Below, piece after piece: positions 35,331 through 43,778 of a DNA stretch of 64,000 nt. Origin of the DNA: Truepera sp965215315 (GTDB taxonomy: Bacteria; Deinococcota; Deinococci; Deinococcales; Trueperaceae). The stretch covers positions 1,736,001-1,800,000 of the forward strand of contig CBDCDB010000008.1 in assembly GCA_965215315.1 (NCBI GenBank), given 5' to 3'. Below the pieces are notes generated by a model, which was given only the letters and a program-made list of their open reading frames with translations, had not been told where the DNA came from and did not search any database. Both the position numbers and the translations under genes were made by a program. Positions within the stretch are counted from its first letter, which is position 1. Each line of letters opens with the position of its first letter.

Positions 35331-35770
35331 TTTTGGTTCTGAACGGCCCCAACCTGAATTTGCTGGGAAAACGCGAACCCGAAGTTTACGGGCGTGCGAC
35401 GCTTGCTGAGCTCGAGACTCAGTGCGAGAAGTGGGGTACGGATGCCGGAATACAGGTCGTCTGTCGCCAGAGCAATCATGAAGGCGTCCTGCTCGAGTGG
35501 CTTCACGGGGCCGCTGCCGAAGGCGTCACCGGGCTCGTCCTAAACTTCGGCGCATTGACCCATACCTCGGTGGCGTTACGCGACGCGGTTGCAGGCGTCG
35601 CACTTCCGGCAGTCGAGGTGCACATCTCAAACGTTTATGCCAGGGAAGCGTTTCGGCACTACTCGTACCTCTCAGCGGTTTGCGTCGGCACCATCACCGG
35701 GCTCGGTTTTGCGGGTTACGGCGCAGCCATCAGGTTTTTAGCAGAGCGTTCAGATATAGCCAGCTCATAG
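35327..35770 (+). CDS. aroQ: Type II 3-dehydroquinate dehydratase
   Basis: A 147-residue enzyme dehydrating 3-dehydroquinate to 3-dehydroshikimate. It has the start LVLNGPNLNLLGKREPEVYG (the catalytic Tyr loop), CRQSNHEG, NFGALTHTSVALRDA, and EVHISNVYAREAFRHYSYLS. It is the last gene of the aroC-K-B-Q run, overlapping aroB. aroE, aroA and a DAHP synthase are not in the window. Confidence 0.95.
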   Translation: MILVLNGPNLNLLGKREPEVYGRATLAELETQCEKWGTDAGIQVVCRQSNHEGVLLEWLHGAAAEGVTGLVLNFGALTHTSVALRDAVAGVALPAVEVHISNVYAREAFRHYSYLSAVCVGTITGLGFAGYGAAIRFLAERSDIASS

Positions 35771-35812
35771 CCTGTGGCTTAGAAACCAAACCTTACTTGC
35801 CACAAGCCAACC

Positions 35813-37063
35813 TCACTCAGACTTGACGACGCTGACTTTGGCCCGACCCGCAACCCGGCCCACCGTCAGCCCCTGCACCAGCACCGAAAACACGACAACC
35901 CCGTAAGTCAGCGCGATGAGCAGGTCGCGCTCAGAACTTGCCGGGAGCGAGAGCGCCAGCGCTACCGAAATCCCGCCCCGGAGACCGCCCCAGACCATCA
36001 GCCGCACCGTGTAGGGCTGAAACGTCCGGCGTAGCCGAAACAGGTTGATAGGGACGCTGACGCTTAGAAAACGTGCGCCGAGTACAACAGGAATGGCGAG
36101 CAAAATCGCCCAGAGGTAGCGCGGGGAGAAGTCCAGCACGAGGAGCTCGAGTCCAATCAAAACAAACAGCACCGCGTTCAAAATCTCGTCGATGACGGCC
36201 CAAAAGGTGTCTAGATGTGTGCGCGTCGTGTCCGACATAGCCAAAAGTCGTCCACGGTTGCCGATGAGCAGCCCTGCGACCACAACCGCCAGCGGGCCGG
36301 ACGTATGGAGCGCCTGCGCCAGCGCGTAACCGCCCGTGACGACGGCTAAGGTGATCAAGACTTCAGCAGCGTAGTCGTCGATACTTTTAAGCAGGCGAAA
36401 CGCGATAATCCCCAGTACACCGCCGAAGACCACGCCCCCGACCGCTTCTTGAACAAAAAGGATGAGGCCACCGCTCAGCCCGCCGCCACCGTGTTCACCC
36501 ACCGCGACGCTGCCCAAAAGCACGCTAAAAACAACTACGCCCACCCCGTCGTTAAAGAGCGATTCGCCGGTGATCAGCGTTTCGGTCGTTTCCGGGACGC
36601 CCGCCCGTTTCAAGATTGAGATCACCGCAATCGGGTCGGTCGGTGAGATGAGCGCGCCGAACAGCAGCGCGTAGGGATACGGCACGGGGAGACCGAGGAG
36701 CTCGAGCGCAAAAAACATCACACTCCCGACCATGAGGGTTGAGACCACTACGCCAACGGTTGCCAAGGTCAAAATAGGCCACTTAAGACGGTTCAAACGG
36801 TCTAGATCGACGTTGAGCGCCCCCGCGAAGAGCAAAAAACTCAGCAGACCCTGAAGCACCAGGTCGTCGAAGTTAAGGCTGTCTAAAAAGCTCCCGGCGT
36901 TACCGATAAATCCGGTGCTGCCGAAAACCACCAGCCCTAGCGACAAGCCAAGCGCCACCAGCAAGCTACCGATGGCTGGATTAAGTTTAAGAAAACGCGC
37001 GTTGAGGTACGAAAAGAGTGCCGTTAAGCTTAGGAGCAGCGCGGTAGCCTGAAAGACGTTCAT
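35813..37063 (-). CDS. CPA1-family Na+/H+ antiporter
   Basis: A 416-residue protein with about 12 membrane helices. Motifs include the LLFGALISPTDPIAVISILK segment (ion-site Asp), ITGESLFNDGVGVVVF (the ND motif) and a late GGLRGGISVALAL. It exchanges Na+ or K+ for protons at the inner membrane. I place the start at ATG 37063 (NVFQATALLL); the frame is open to 37252, but the extra 63 residues are Cys- and Pro-rich and unlike the family. It is convergent with aroQ. Confidence 0.88.
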   Translation of the reverse strand: MNVFQATALLLSLTALFSYLNARFLKLNPAIGSLLVALGLSLGLVVFGSTGFIGNAGSFLDSLNFDDLVLQGLLSFLLFAGALNVDLDRLNRLKWPILTLATVGVVVSTLMVGSVMFFALELLGLPVPYPYALLFGALISPTDPIAVISILKRAGVPETTETLITGESLFNDGVGVVVFSVLLGSVAVGEHGGGGLSGGLILFVQEAVGGVVFGGVLGIIAFRLLKSIDDYAAEVLITLAVVTGGYALAQALHTSGPLAVVVAGLLIGNRGRLLAMSDTTRTHLDTFWAVIDEILNAVLFVLIGLELLVLDFSPRYLWAILLAIPVVLGARFLSVSVPINLFRLRRTFQPYTVRLMVWGGLRGGISVALALSLPASSERDLLIALTYGVVVFSVLVQGLTVGRVAGRAKVSVVKSE

Positions 37064-37303
37064 AGGGTTGAGCCTAACGCATCCGGTCTCAGGGGTCGGG
37101 GATTTCGATGTGAGCGCTGGAGTAGAGCAGTAGCCACCCCACTCACGAAAATTACACCCACCGAACGCAGGACTAGAGTAGGCTTTTAGGAGAAAGCCGT
37201 AACTGACAGGGTAGGGCGGGAGGAGCCAAACGGCACCTGCAGGACGAAACACCTTAATCTGTCTCTTTGTGAGGCACTATACATTACGTCCTGAACGGGC
37301 TTT

Positions 37304-37343
37304 AAGGTTAACGAAAGGTTAAGAGATAAGGTATGCTATCTCT
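37304..37343 (+). promoter_or_regulatory. Promoter/operator upstream of the phosphotransferase gene
   Basis: The direct repeat AAGGTTAA appears twice about 12 bases apart (37304-37323), like a response-regulator box. An inverted repeat AGAGATA-N8-TATCTCT (37322-37343) then spans a candidate -10 box TATGCT (37332-37337), with TTAACG 18 bases upstream of it. An operator for a TetR-like repressor plus an activator box is a reasonable reading. The rest of 37064-37303 shows no gene. Confidence 0.5.
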
Positions 37344-37368
37344 AGGCAGAGAAAGGGCGGTGTAACGA

Positions 37369-38316
37369 ATGATACAGCTGGCGACGCGCAAGGGCAGCCA
37401 AAATGCGACGCCGTTAGTCGGCGTACCGGAACGCCTCAGATGCGTTTTTGACGCGCCGGTACGTTCGTGGCGACGGCTCGCCGCCGAACCGCTCGACGCT
37501 GTCTACTACGTGCAACTTGAGGGCGGTGCGGAGCAGGTTTTGTGGATCAACCAGCGCGAGCCGGATGAACCCAGAGTTGCTCGCTGCGCCGCGGCGATAG
37601 AGCTTTTGGGCGGCTTCAGCACGCCGCTGGTACGCGCCGATGTGAGCCTGACACGCCTCGAGTATCCCTATCTCATCACCGAATACCTAAATATCCCGAC
37701 CCTGGGTGACGCCTGGCTACACCAAGACGTAACCAACGAAATAGCCGGTGAACAGGTCGAGCAGCTAGCTGCAACGTGGGGCGCTGCCGTGCGCTTTTTG
37801 CACCGTACCCGCTTCGAGCTAGCTGGCGACCTCGCGCAGCCGGAAGCCGACGGGGTACGCCTTGAAGAAGATTTTACAGCGCTCTGGCAGACGCCGCTGC
37901 GTCTCGCTGCCAAAGATTACATGCTCGATATGCCCAAGCTTGTTCTGGCACTCCGGCGCGGCCGGGCGCTCCTCCGCGACGCGCCCATCGCCCTGACGCA
38001 CAGGCATCCGGGCCTAAATACGTTTCTTTACGACCCGGCTCGCGCTGACGTGGTAGCGGCGCTCGACTTCGGCGACGCCCGCCGCAGCGACCCTATGACC
38101 GACCTCGCCGCTCTGATGGACAGCCTCGAGCTCTACGGTTGCCGAGACGCCTTTATAGACGGCTACGGCGCACTCTCCCGCTGGGAGAAAAAACGGTTGG
38201 CGTTTTACCGCCTGCACCACAACCTGCTCGCTTACGCGCAGGCGCTCACCACACTTCCCAATGAGCTGGCGCGGCGGCGGATGCGTCTGGCACAGAGCCT
38301 TGAAGAGCTGAGCTAA
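37369..38316 (+). CDS. Aminoglycoside phosphotransferase-like protein with degenerate catalytic loop
   Basis: A 315-residue protein with the APH/choline-kinase layout: YPYLITEYL (hinge), WGAAVRFLHRTRFE, the catalytic-loop region ALTHRHPGLNTFLYD and the metal-binding region VAALDFGDARRSDP. The canonical H-G-D-x-x-x-x-N is replaced by sequence in which the catalytic Asp is not visible (Arg or His instead), while the later DFGDA is kept. It may be a pseudokinase or use a divergent mechanism; the substrate is unknown. ATG 37369 lies just after a structured promoter. It is monocistronic. Confidence 0.65.
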   Translation: MIQLATRKGSQNATPLVGVPERLRCVFDAPVRSWRRLAAEPLDAVYYVQLEGGAEQVLWINQREPDEPRVARCAAAIELLGGFSTPLVRADVSLTRLEYPYLITEYLNIPTLGDAWLHQDVTNEIAGEQVEQLAATWGAAVRFLHRTRFELAGDLAQPEADGVRLEEDFTALWQTPLRLAAKDYMLDMPKLVLALRRGRALLRDAPIALTHRHPGLNTFLYDPARADVVAALDFGDARRSDPMTDLAALMDSLELYGCRDAFIDGYGALSRWEKKRLAFYRLHHNLLAYAQALTTLPNELARRRMRLAQSLEELS

Positions 38317-38563
38317 GTGCTGCTGCTTCAAGCGACCAAAGCATACGGCGCTAACTCTGAAAGGTGCGAAAATTGAGAAGGTTTTAGCAAGCCTTGCTTA
38401 GCACACCAAATTTTGCTACGTGAACAGGGTCTAAGGTCAAGAAATTCTCCGAACGCAGCACTTCCTGGTCACAAACGATGTTTTCGCCTTGATGCAGTCT
38501 TAATTCCTACCCTGTTACTGTAGATTGTCTAACCGCATACTAGGGGCGTGTGGGCCTTCGGTG

Positions 38564-38583
38564 TATACTCAATTCGGAATGAG
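38564..38583 (+). promoter_or_regulatory. Putative suf promoter with a palindrome over the start region
   Basis: TATACT (38564-38569) is a good -10 box, and an imperfect palindrome CTCAATTCGGAATGAG (38568-38583, six of eight pairs) overlaps its end. The position would suit a repressor of the iron-sulfur operon. No -35 was found, and the rest of the 330-base gap (38317-38646) holds only a small hairpin near 38383-38399. Confidence 0.4.
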
Positions 38584-38646
38584 TCCTAAAAATGGGCTCG
38601 AGCATCCTACCCGTCCTTTAATCCCGTCAACCGAAGCGAGGTCAAG

Positions 38647-39408
38647 ATGAATCAACTGGAAATTCGTAATCTTCACGCCACGATTAACGGCGACCCTATC
38701 CTGCGCGGCGTCAATTTAGTTATCCCCAAAGGTGAAGTTCACGCGCTCATGGGGCCGAACGGCTCGGGTAAGTCCACGCTCTCCAAAGTTATCGCTGGCG
38801 ACCCGACCTACGAAGTGACCGAAGGCGAAGTTTTGGTAGACGGCGAAAACGTTTTAGAAATGGAACCCGACGAACGCGCCCGCGCCGGTATCTACCTAGC
38901 GTTTCAGTATCCGGTCGAGGTACCGGGCGTATCGATGGCCAACTTTTTGCGTTTAGCCTTAAACGCTCGCCGGGACGAAGACGACGAAATCGGCGTGATG
39001 GACTTTTACAACAAAGTGCAGCAGGCTGTGAAAGAACTCAATTGGGACGAAAACATCTTAGAGCGCTATCTCAACGAAGGGTTTTCGGGTGGTGAGAAAA
39101 AGCGCAGCGAGGTGTTGCAGCTTCTGGTGCTCGAGCCCAAATATGCGCTTCTCGACGAAACCGATTCGGGTCTAGATGTGGACGCGCTCAAGGTCGTGTC
39201 TAAAGGCGTCAACGCCGCGCGTGGTCCCGAGTTCGGCGCGCTCGTGATTACGCACTACCAGCGCCTGCTAAACTACATCGTTCCCGACAAGGTTCACGTG
39301 ATGTACAAGGGCCAAATTATCAAGGAAGGTCCGAAAGAGTTGGCGATGGAACTCGATCAGCGCGGTTACGACTGGCTCCGGCAAGAGCAGGAGGCGGTCG
39401 GCGCGTAA
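38647..39408 (+). CDS. sufC: Fe-S cluster assembly ATPase SufC
   Basis: A 253-residue ABC-type ATPase. Walker A is GPNGSGKST, the signature is FSGGEKKRSEVLQL, Walker B is YALLDETDSGLD, and the end has VITHYQRLLNYI. It energises the SufBCD scaffold that builds Fe-S clusters. It heads the operon sufC-sufB-(TA)-HIT-sufD-Rieske. Start ATG 38647 has GAGG upstream. Confidence 0.97.
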   Translation: MNQLEIRNLHATINGDPILRGVNLVIPKGEVHALMGPNGSGKSTLSKVIAGDPTYEVTEGEVLVDGENVLEMEPDERARAGIYLAFQYPVEVPGVSMANFLRLALNARRDEDDEIGVMDFYNKVQQAVKELNWDENILERYLNEGFSGGEKKRSEVLQLLVLEPKYALLDETDSGLDVDALKVVSKGVNAARGPEFGALVITHYQRLLNYIVPDKVHVMYKGQIIKEGPKELAMELDQRGYDWLRQEQEAVGA

Positions 39409-39476
39409 GCCAATGGGGTACTAAAGGTTGATTCAAGTAGCAGTATCCAAACACCTAGAGCACAGAGGGAGACACC

Positions 39477-40898
39477 ATGTCTGACAGCGCAATTCCCGGA
39501 ACCAACTTGCAGGGTATGCAGCACGAACGGCAGTACGAGTTCAGCCTGCCCGAAGAGTACTTTTTCCGCTCCGAAAAAGGCTTAAACCGCCGCGTCATCG
39601 AGCAGATTTCTTATCACAAAAACGAACCCGAATGGATGCTCAAGTTCCGGCTTCAGGCGCTCGAGATCGCCGAGAAAAAAGGTCGCCCGAAGTGGGGGCC
39701 GGATTTAAGCCACTTGAACTTCGACGACATCTACTTCTACATCCGCCCGCAGGATAAAGTCGGCACCAATTCGTGGGACGACGTACCCGAAGAGGTGCGC
39801 GAGACCTACCGTCGGCTCGGTATCCCCGAGGCAGAGCAAAAAGCTTTGGCAGGCGTCGGCGCACAGTACGAATCTGAAATGGTCTACCACTCGCTTAAAG
39901 AAGAGTGGGAGAAAAAAGGCGTTATCTTTTCCGATACCGATTCAGCCGTAAACAAGTATCCGGAACTCTTTAAGGAGCACTTCGCCACCGTCGTTCCGCC
40001 CGAAGACAACTACTTCGCCGCCGTCAACTCCGCGGCGTGGTCGGGCGGGTCGTTCGTCTACGTTCCGGCAGGCGTCGAGGTCGAGGTGCCGCTGCAAGCG
40101 TACTTCCTCATCAACGCGCAGAGCATGGGCCAGTTTGAGCGCACGCTCATCATCGGTGAAGAAGGCTCGAAGTTTCACTACATCGAAGGTTGCACCGCGC
40201 CGACCTACAACTCGGACTCGTTTCACTCGGGCGTTATTGAAATCATCTGTAAAGAGAACAGCCAGGTGCGTTACTCGACCATTCAGAACTGGTCGCACAA
40301 CGTTTACAACCTCGTCACGCAGCGGGCGCTCGTGTACAAAAACGCCTCGATGGGCTGGCTAGACGGCAACCTCGGCTCGAAGGTCACGATGAAATATCCG
40401 TCTTGCTACCTGATGGAAGAGGGCGCACGCGGCGAGGTGTTGTCGATTGCCTTTGCCGGTGACGGACAGCACCAAGACGCAGGCGCAAAGATGGTTCACG
40501 CCGCGCCGCATACGAGCAGCAGCGTTGTGTCGAAGTCGATCTCTAAAGACGGCGGACGCAGCTCGTACCGGGGTCTGGTTGAAATCCACGAAGGTGCTAC
40601 GGGTGCCCGCAGCAACGTCGAGTGTGACGCGCTCCTCTTAGACGACACCGCCAAAACCGACACCTATCCGTACATTCAGATCAACGAAAAGACCGCACAC
40701 GTCGGGCACGAAGCGTCGGTGTCAAAGCTCAACGACGAGCAGATTTTTTACTTGCAGTCGCGCGGGTTGGAAGAGGCCGAAGCTGCCGCGCTGATTGTTC
40801 GCGGGTTTTTAGAGCCGGTCGCCAAAGAACTGCCGCTCGAGTACGCCGTCGAACTCAACAGGCTGATTGAACTCGAGATGGAAGGTTCAGTCGGCTAA
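39477..40898 (+). CDS. sufB: Fe-S cluster scaffold protein SufB
   Basis: A 473-residue protein with the SufB pattern: YFFRSEKGLNRRVIEQIS, NKYPELFKEHFATVVPPEDN, FAAVNSAAWSGGSFVYVPAGV, FHYIEGCTAPTYNSDSFHSG, SQVRYSTIQNWSHNVYNLVTQR and the late GHEASVSKLNDEQIFYLQSRG. It forms the Fe-S scaffold with SufC2 and SufD. The start is preceded by GAGGGAGA. A toxin-antitoxin pair follows 30 bases after its stop. Confidence 0.97.
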   Translation: MSDSAIPGTNLQGMQHERQYEFSLPEEYFFRSEKGLNRRVIEQISYHKNEPEWMLKFRLQALEIAEKKGRPKWGPDLSHLNFDDIYFYIRPQDKVGTNSWDDVPEEVRETYRRLGIPEAEQKALAGVGAQYESEMVYHSLKEEWEKKGVIFSDTDSAVNKYPELFKEHFATVVPPEDNYFAAVNSAAWSGGSFVYVPAGVEVEVPLQAYFLINAQSMGQFERTLIIGEEGSKFHYIEGCTAPTYNSDSFHSGVIEIICKENSQVRYSTIQNWSHNVYNLVTQRALVYKNASMGWLDGNLGSKVTMKYPSCYLMEEGARGEVLSIAFAGDGQHQDAGAKMVHAAPHTSSSVVSKSISKDGGRSSYRGLVEIHEGATGARSNVECDALLLDDTAKTDTYPYIQINEKTAHVGHEASVSKLNDEQIFYLQSRGLEEAEAAALIVRGFLEPVAKELPLEYAVELNRLIELEMEGSVG

Positions 40899-40928
40899 GC
40901 AGACCAACCTCTCAGAAAGGAGCAGTCC

Positions 40929-41189
40929 GTGAGCTTTGAAGAGGTCAAAAATCAAGTTTTAAGCCTAGCTATCAAAGAGCGGGCTGCTCTTGCACAAGCT
41001 TTATTAGAGACGCTTGCCGAACCCTCTAAAGAGGAGCTTGCAGCGCTTTGGGTGGACGAAGCGGAAAGGCGGCTCGAGGGGGTCGAGCAGGGAACCATGC
41101 GCGTTGTTTCAGGTGAGGAAGCGCGCAAGCGTGTCCGAATACCGAGAGGCGTACGCCGAAGCTGCGCTCGAGGAAACGCTCGAGATTGA
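40929..41189 (+). CDS. Antitoxin of the addiction-module (CHP02574-like) family
   Basis: An 86-residue acidic protein beginning SFEEVKNQVLSLAIKERAALAQALLETLAE, with LWVDEAERRLEGVEQGTMRVVSGEEARKRV. This matches the small addiction-module antitoxin family paired with RelE/ParE toxins. It starts at GTG 40929 after AAAGGAGCAG and overlaps the toxin gene by 59 bases. It should neutralise the toxin and autoregulate. The last 15 residues beyond the usual family end may be a by-product of the overlap. Confidence 0.75.
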   Translation: MSFEEVKNQVLSLAIKERAALAQALLETLAEPSKEELAALWVDEAERRLEGVEQGTMRVVSGEEARKRVRIPRGVRRSCARGNARD

Positions 41190-41418
41190 AAGCTACCTCG
41201 AGGCGCAAAGTTCGGGTCTCGGGGGAACTTTCCGCACGGAGCTAAACGCTACGGTTGCTGCGCTGCTCGAGTTTCCCGAGTCGGCTCCTGTCGTTAGTCC
41301 CAAAGCTATCCGCCGCCGACTTCTCCCTCGTTTTCCTTATGTTATTCTCTACGTACTGACGGAAGATCTACTGCTCATCTTAGCCGTGGCGCATACAAGA
41401 CGAGCCCCTGAGTTTTGA
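41131..41418 (+). CDS. RelE/ParE-family toxin
   Basis: A 95-residue protein with the RelE/ParE fold pattern: an N-terminal helical pair (YREAYAEAALEETLEIESYLEAQ), then LLEFPESAPV, RRRLLPRFPYVILYVLTEDLLLILAVAHTRR. The start is GTG 41131 with GAGGAA nine bases upstream, inside the antitoxin gene. RelE toxins cut ribosome-bound mRNA and ParE toxins poison gyrase; the subclass cannot be fixed by eye. The pair sits inside the suf operon. Confidence 0.75.
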   Translation: MSEYREAYAEAALEETLEIESYLEAQSSGLGGTFRTELNATVAALLEFPESAPVVSPKAIRRRLLPRFPYVILYVLTEDLLLILAVAHTRRAPEF

Positions 41419-41440
41419 GACGACAGGTTATAACAACAAA

Positions 41441-41896
41441 ATGATGACGACTTGTATGACTTGCTACCTTACCGCCATCCGGCTCAAGCAGCCCTTATGC
41501 GAACGGATTTTTGAAACCGAACATTGGCGCGTCGTCCATGCGTTTAATACCTCATTACCGGGTTGGCTGGTTGTCGTTTCAATGCGTCACGCCTCCAGCT
41601 TTGCCGACTTGACCGAAGAAGAAGCGCTGAGTTTCGGGCCGTTTTTGCGTAGGGTCTCGAGGGCGCTGCAAGAGGTGACAGGTACGGTGAGGACCTACAC
41701 CGTTCTGTTTGCCGAGAAAAGTGAGCATCAACATGTTCATTTTCACGTCGTTCCGAGACGGGCTGATATCCCGGAGGGTAAGAAAGGCCCACGAGTCTTC
41801 GACTACTTGGGCGTACCTGAAGCTGAGATTGTGCCGCTTACTGCCCGCAATGACCTCGCCGCCCGCCTTCAAACCCTGCTATCAGAAACACGGTAA
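41441..41896 (+). CDS. HIT-family hydrolase
   Basis: A 151-residue histidine-triad protein. The catalytic motif is HQHVHFHVVPR (about residues 99-109), preceded by LPGWLVVVSMRHASSFADLTEEE. HIT proteins hydrolyse or transfer nucleoside phosphates (for example AMP-X or Ap4A). An N-terminal C-x-x-C (TTCMTCYL) could bind metal. It lies 22 bases after the toxin and 11 bases before sufD, so it is probably cotranscribed with the suf genes. Its own Shine-Dalgarno is weak. Confidence 0.88.
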   Translation: MMTTCMTCYLTAIRLKQPLCERIFETEHWRVVHAFNTSLPGWLVVVSMRHASSFADLTEEEALSFGPFLRRVSRALQEVTGTVRTYTVLFAEKSEHQHVHFHVVPRRADIPEGKKGPRVFDYLGVPEAEIVPLTARNDLAARLQTLLSETR

Positions 41897-41907
41897 GAAA
41901 GGACTTT

Positions 41908-43221
41908 ATGAGCCTGACCGAAACCATTTCTCCCAGAGTCGTCGAGGGGATCATCGAGCAGTACAACGAACCCACGTGGCTTGCTGACGAACGCCGCGCC
42001 GCCCTAAGGAGCTTTGAAGCACAACCGTTTCCCACCCGACGCGACGAAAATTGGCGCTATACCGATATAAAACGGTTTGCCCTGGACGGCCTGGAACTCG
42101 TTTCTGCGCCCACTGACAAAAGCGTTCCCAAACGCACCGAAACGCGCATTGCCGACTCCGACGCTGAGGGTGTACTCGTTTACAAGGGCGGCGAAGTCAT
42201 CTACCGCGACTCGAAAATCAGCGAGACGGGCGTCGTCTTTACCGACCTTCACACCGCGCTGGCAGAACACGAAGACCTCGTTAGACAGCATCTTTACAGC
42301 GTCGTCAACGCCACGCAGTCGAAATACACGGCACTGAACGCGGCGGTGTGGCAAAACGGAACGTTTTTGTACGTCCCGAAAAACACCGAAGTCGAATTAC
42401 CTTTAGGCGCGTTTTACTCGGCGGACGCGGGCGGCCTCAGTGCGCCGCGCACGCTAATCGTGCTGGGGGCCAACGCCAAAGCGACGTTTATCGACGAATA
42501 TTCCTCCGAAGAGTTCGGTGAACGGCTCTTTAGCACGGGGTCGGTTGAAATTATCTTAGGCGACGGGGCCAACTTGCGGTATGTGTCGCTGCAAAACTGG
42601 AGCCGGACGGTCGTGCAGATCAACCGAATTAAAGCCCGGTTGGATAGGAGCAGTCGGCTCGAGTCCCTCACTGTCTCGTTAGGTGCCGACGCGGCCCGCG
42701 CCGAGGTCGAGTGCGAAATGGCCGGGCCGGGCGCGGAGTCTGAAATGCTGGGGCTCTACTTCGCCGACAAAAAGCAGCACTACAACCAGTACACCTTGCA
42801 GCACCACGCCGCTGACCACGCCCACAGTGATCTGCTCTTCAAGGGTGCGCTGCGCGACGGCTCCGAGGCCGTTTATTCAGGGATGATTCGGGTTGACGAG
42901 AACGCACAAAAAACCGACGCCTACCAGACGAACCGCAACCTGCTGCTCGATTCCCAGTCCGACGCAGTGAGTATTCCGCAGCTGGAAATCGGCGCAAACG
43001 ACGTGAGGTGCTCGCACGGCTCGACCACCTCACCGGTACCGGAAGACCAGCGCTTTTACCTGACCTCGAGGGGTCTCGCACCCGAAGTCGCCGAACACGT
43101 CCTCGTAACCGGATTTTTGCACGAAGTCACGAGCCGCGTAACGCTGCCTAAAGTTGCCGAATACGTCGAACGCATCGTTCAGGCCAAACTCGGTGTTCCG
43201 GGCGTCGATGAAAAGCTCTAG
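41908..43221 (+). CDS. sufD: Fe-S cluster assembly protein SufD
   Basis: A 437-residue SufB paralogue with the SufD pattern: TRRDENWRYTDIKRFALDGL, LNAAVWQNGTFLYVPKNTEVELPLGAFYSAD, VQINRIKARLDRSSRLESLTVSLG and the late EIGANDVRCSHGSTTSPVPEDQRFYLTSRG. It partners SufB and SufC in Fe-S cluster assembly. ATG 41908 follows AAGAAAGGA. It is separated from sufB by about 1 kb of inserted genes. Confidence 0.96.
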   Translation: MSLTETISPRVVEGIIEQYNEPTWLADERRAALRSFEAQPFPTRRDENWRYTDIKRFALDGLELVSAPTDKSVPKRTETRIADSDAEGVLVYKGGEVIYRDSKISETGVVFTDLHTALAEHEDLVRQHLYSVVNATQSKYTALNAAVWQNGTFLYVPKNTEVELPLGAFYSADAGGLSAPRTLIVLGANAKATFIDEYSSEEFGERLFSTGSVEIILGDGANLRYVSLQNWSRTVVQINRIKARLDRSSRLESLTVSLGADAARAEVECEMAGPGAESEMLGLYFADKKQHYNQYTLQHHAADHAHSDLLFKGALRDGSEAVYSGMIRVDENAQKTDAYQTNRNLLLDSQSDAVSIPQLEIGANDVRCSHGSTTSPVPEDQRFYLTSRGLAPEVAEHVLVTGFLHEVTSRVTLPKVAEYVERIVQAKLGVPGVDEKL

Positions 43222-43268
43222 CAGTTGCGGTGTACGCCACAACGTTCGGTTTACTGTTCACCTCCAAT

Positions 43269-43601
43269 ATGACTGAGAGCTTTGTTGACATCGGGGCAAT
43301 CGCCGATTTTCCTGAAAACACCATGCATCCTGTAGACGTCGCCGGTGAAGCTGTACTGCTCGTTCACCAAGACGGACAATTTTACGCCCTCGCTGACCGT
43401 TGCACGCACCGCGAGTACCCGCTCCATACCGGCGAGCTGTTGGGCGGCGCGGTTAAGTGCGAGTGGCACGGCGCGAAGTTCAATTTGGAAACGGGCAAAG
43501 GCACAATTCCAGCAGTTAAAAAAGTGCGGCTTTACGGGGTTGAACTCAGTGGCGACCGCGTTCTGGTTTCTGTTCAAGAGGGCAAAAGCCAAGCCGGTTG
43601 A
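43269..43601 (+). CDS. Rieske [2Fe-2S] ferredoxin
   Basis: A 110-residue small Rieske protein. Cluster ligands are C-T-H in DRCTHREYPLH and C-x-x-H in CEWHGAKFNLETG; the domain fills the whole protein. It probably donates electrons to an oxygenase or assists Suf. The frame is open to GTG 43230, but ATG 43269 gives the normal length. It ends the suf operon. Confidence 0.85.
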   Translation: MTESFVDIGAIADFPENTMHPVDVAGEAVLLVHQDGQFYALADRCTHREYPLHTGELLGGAVKCEWHGAKFNLETGKGTIPAVKKVRLYGVELSGDRVLVSVQEGKSQAG

Positions 43602-43682
43602 ACGCTGCTGCTGCGTTCATTAGAAACGCCTCATCGAGACCCCTCATCAAGACCTTTGTAAGGCAGGTTAATGTGACGCGGG

Positions 43683-43688
43683 TATACT
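43683..43688 (+). promoter_or_regulatory. -10 box of the SLH-protein gene
   Basis: TATACT with a GC-rich lead lies 91 bases before the start, in a 177-base gap. No -35 at standard spacing was found. Confidence 0.35.
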
Positions 43689-43778
43689 CGTTGCTAGCGT
43701 ACTCGAGTCCGCTTCTAGCTGGAAGCGCCCATCAGCGTAGCCGAAGCTGTTAAGCTTGGCACTGGAAAAGAGGTAGTT

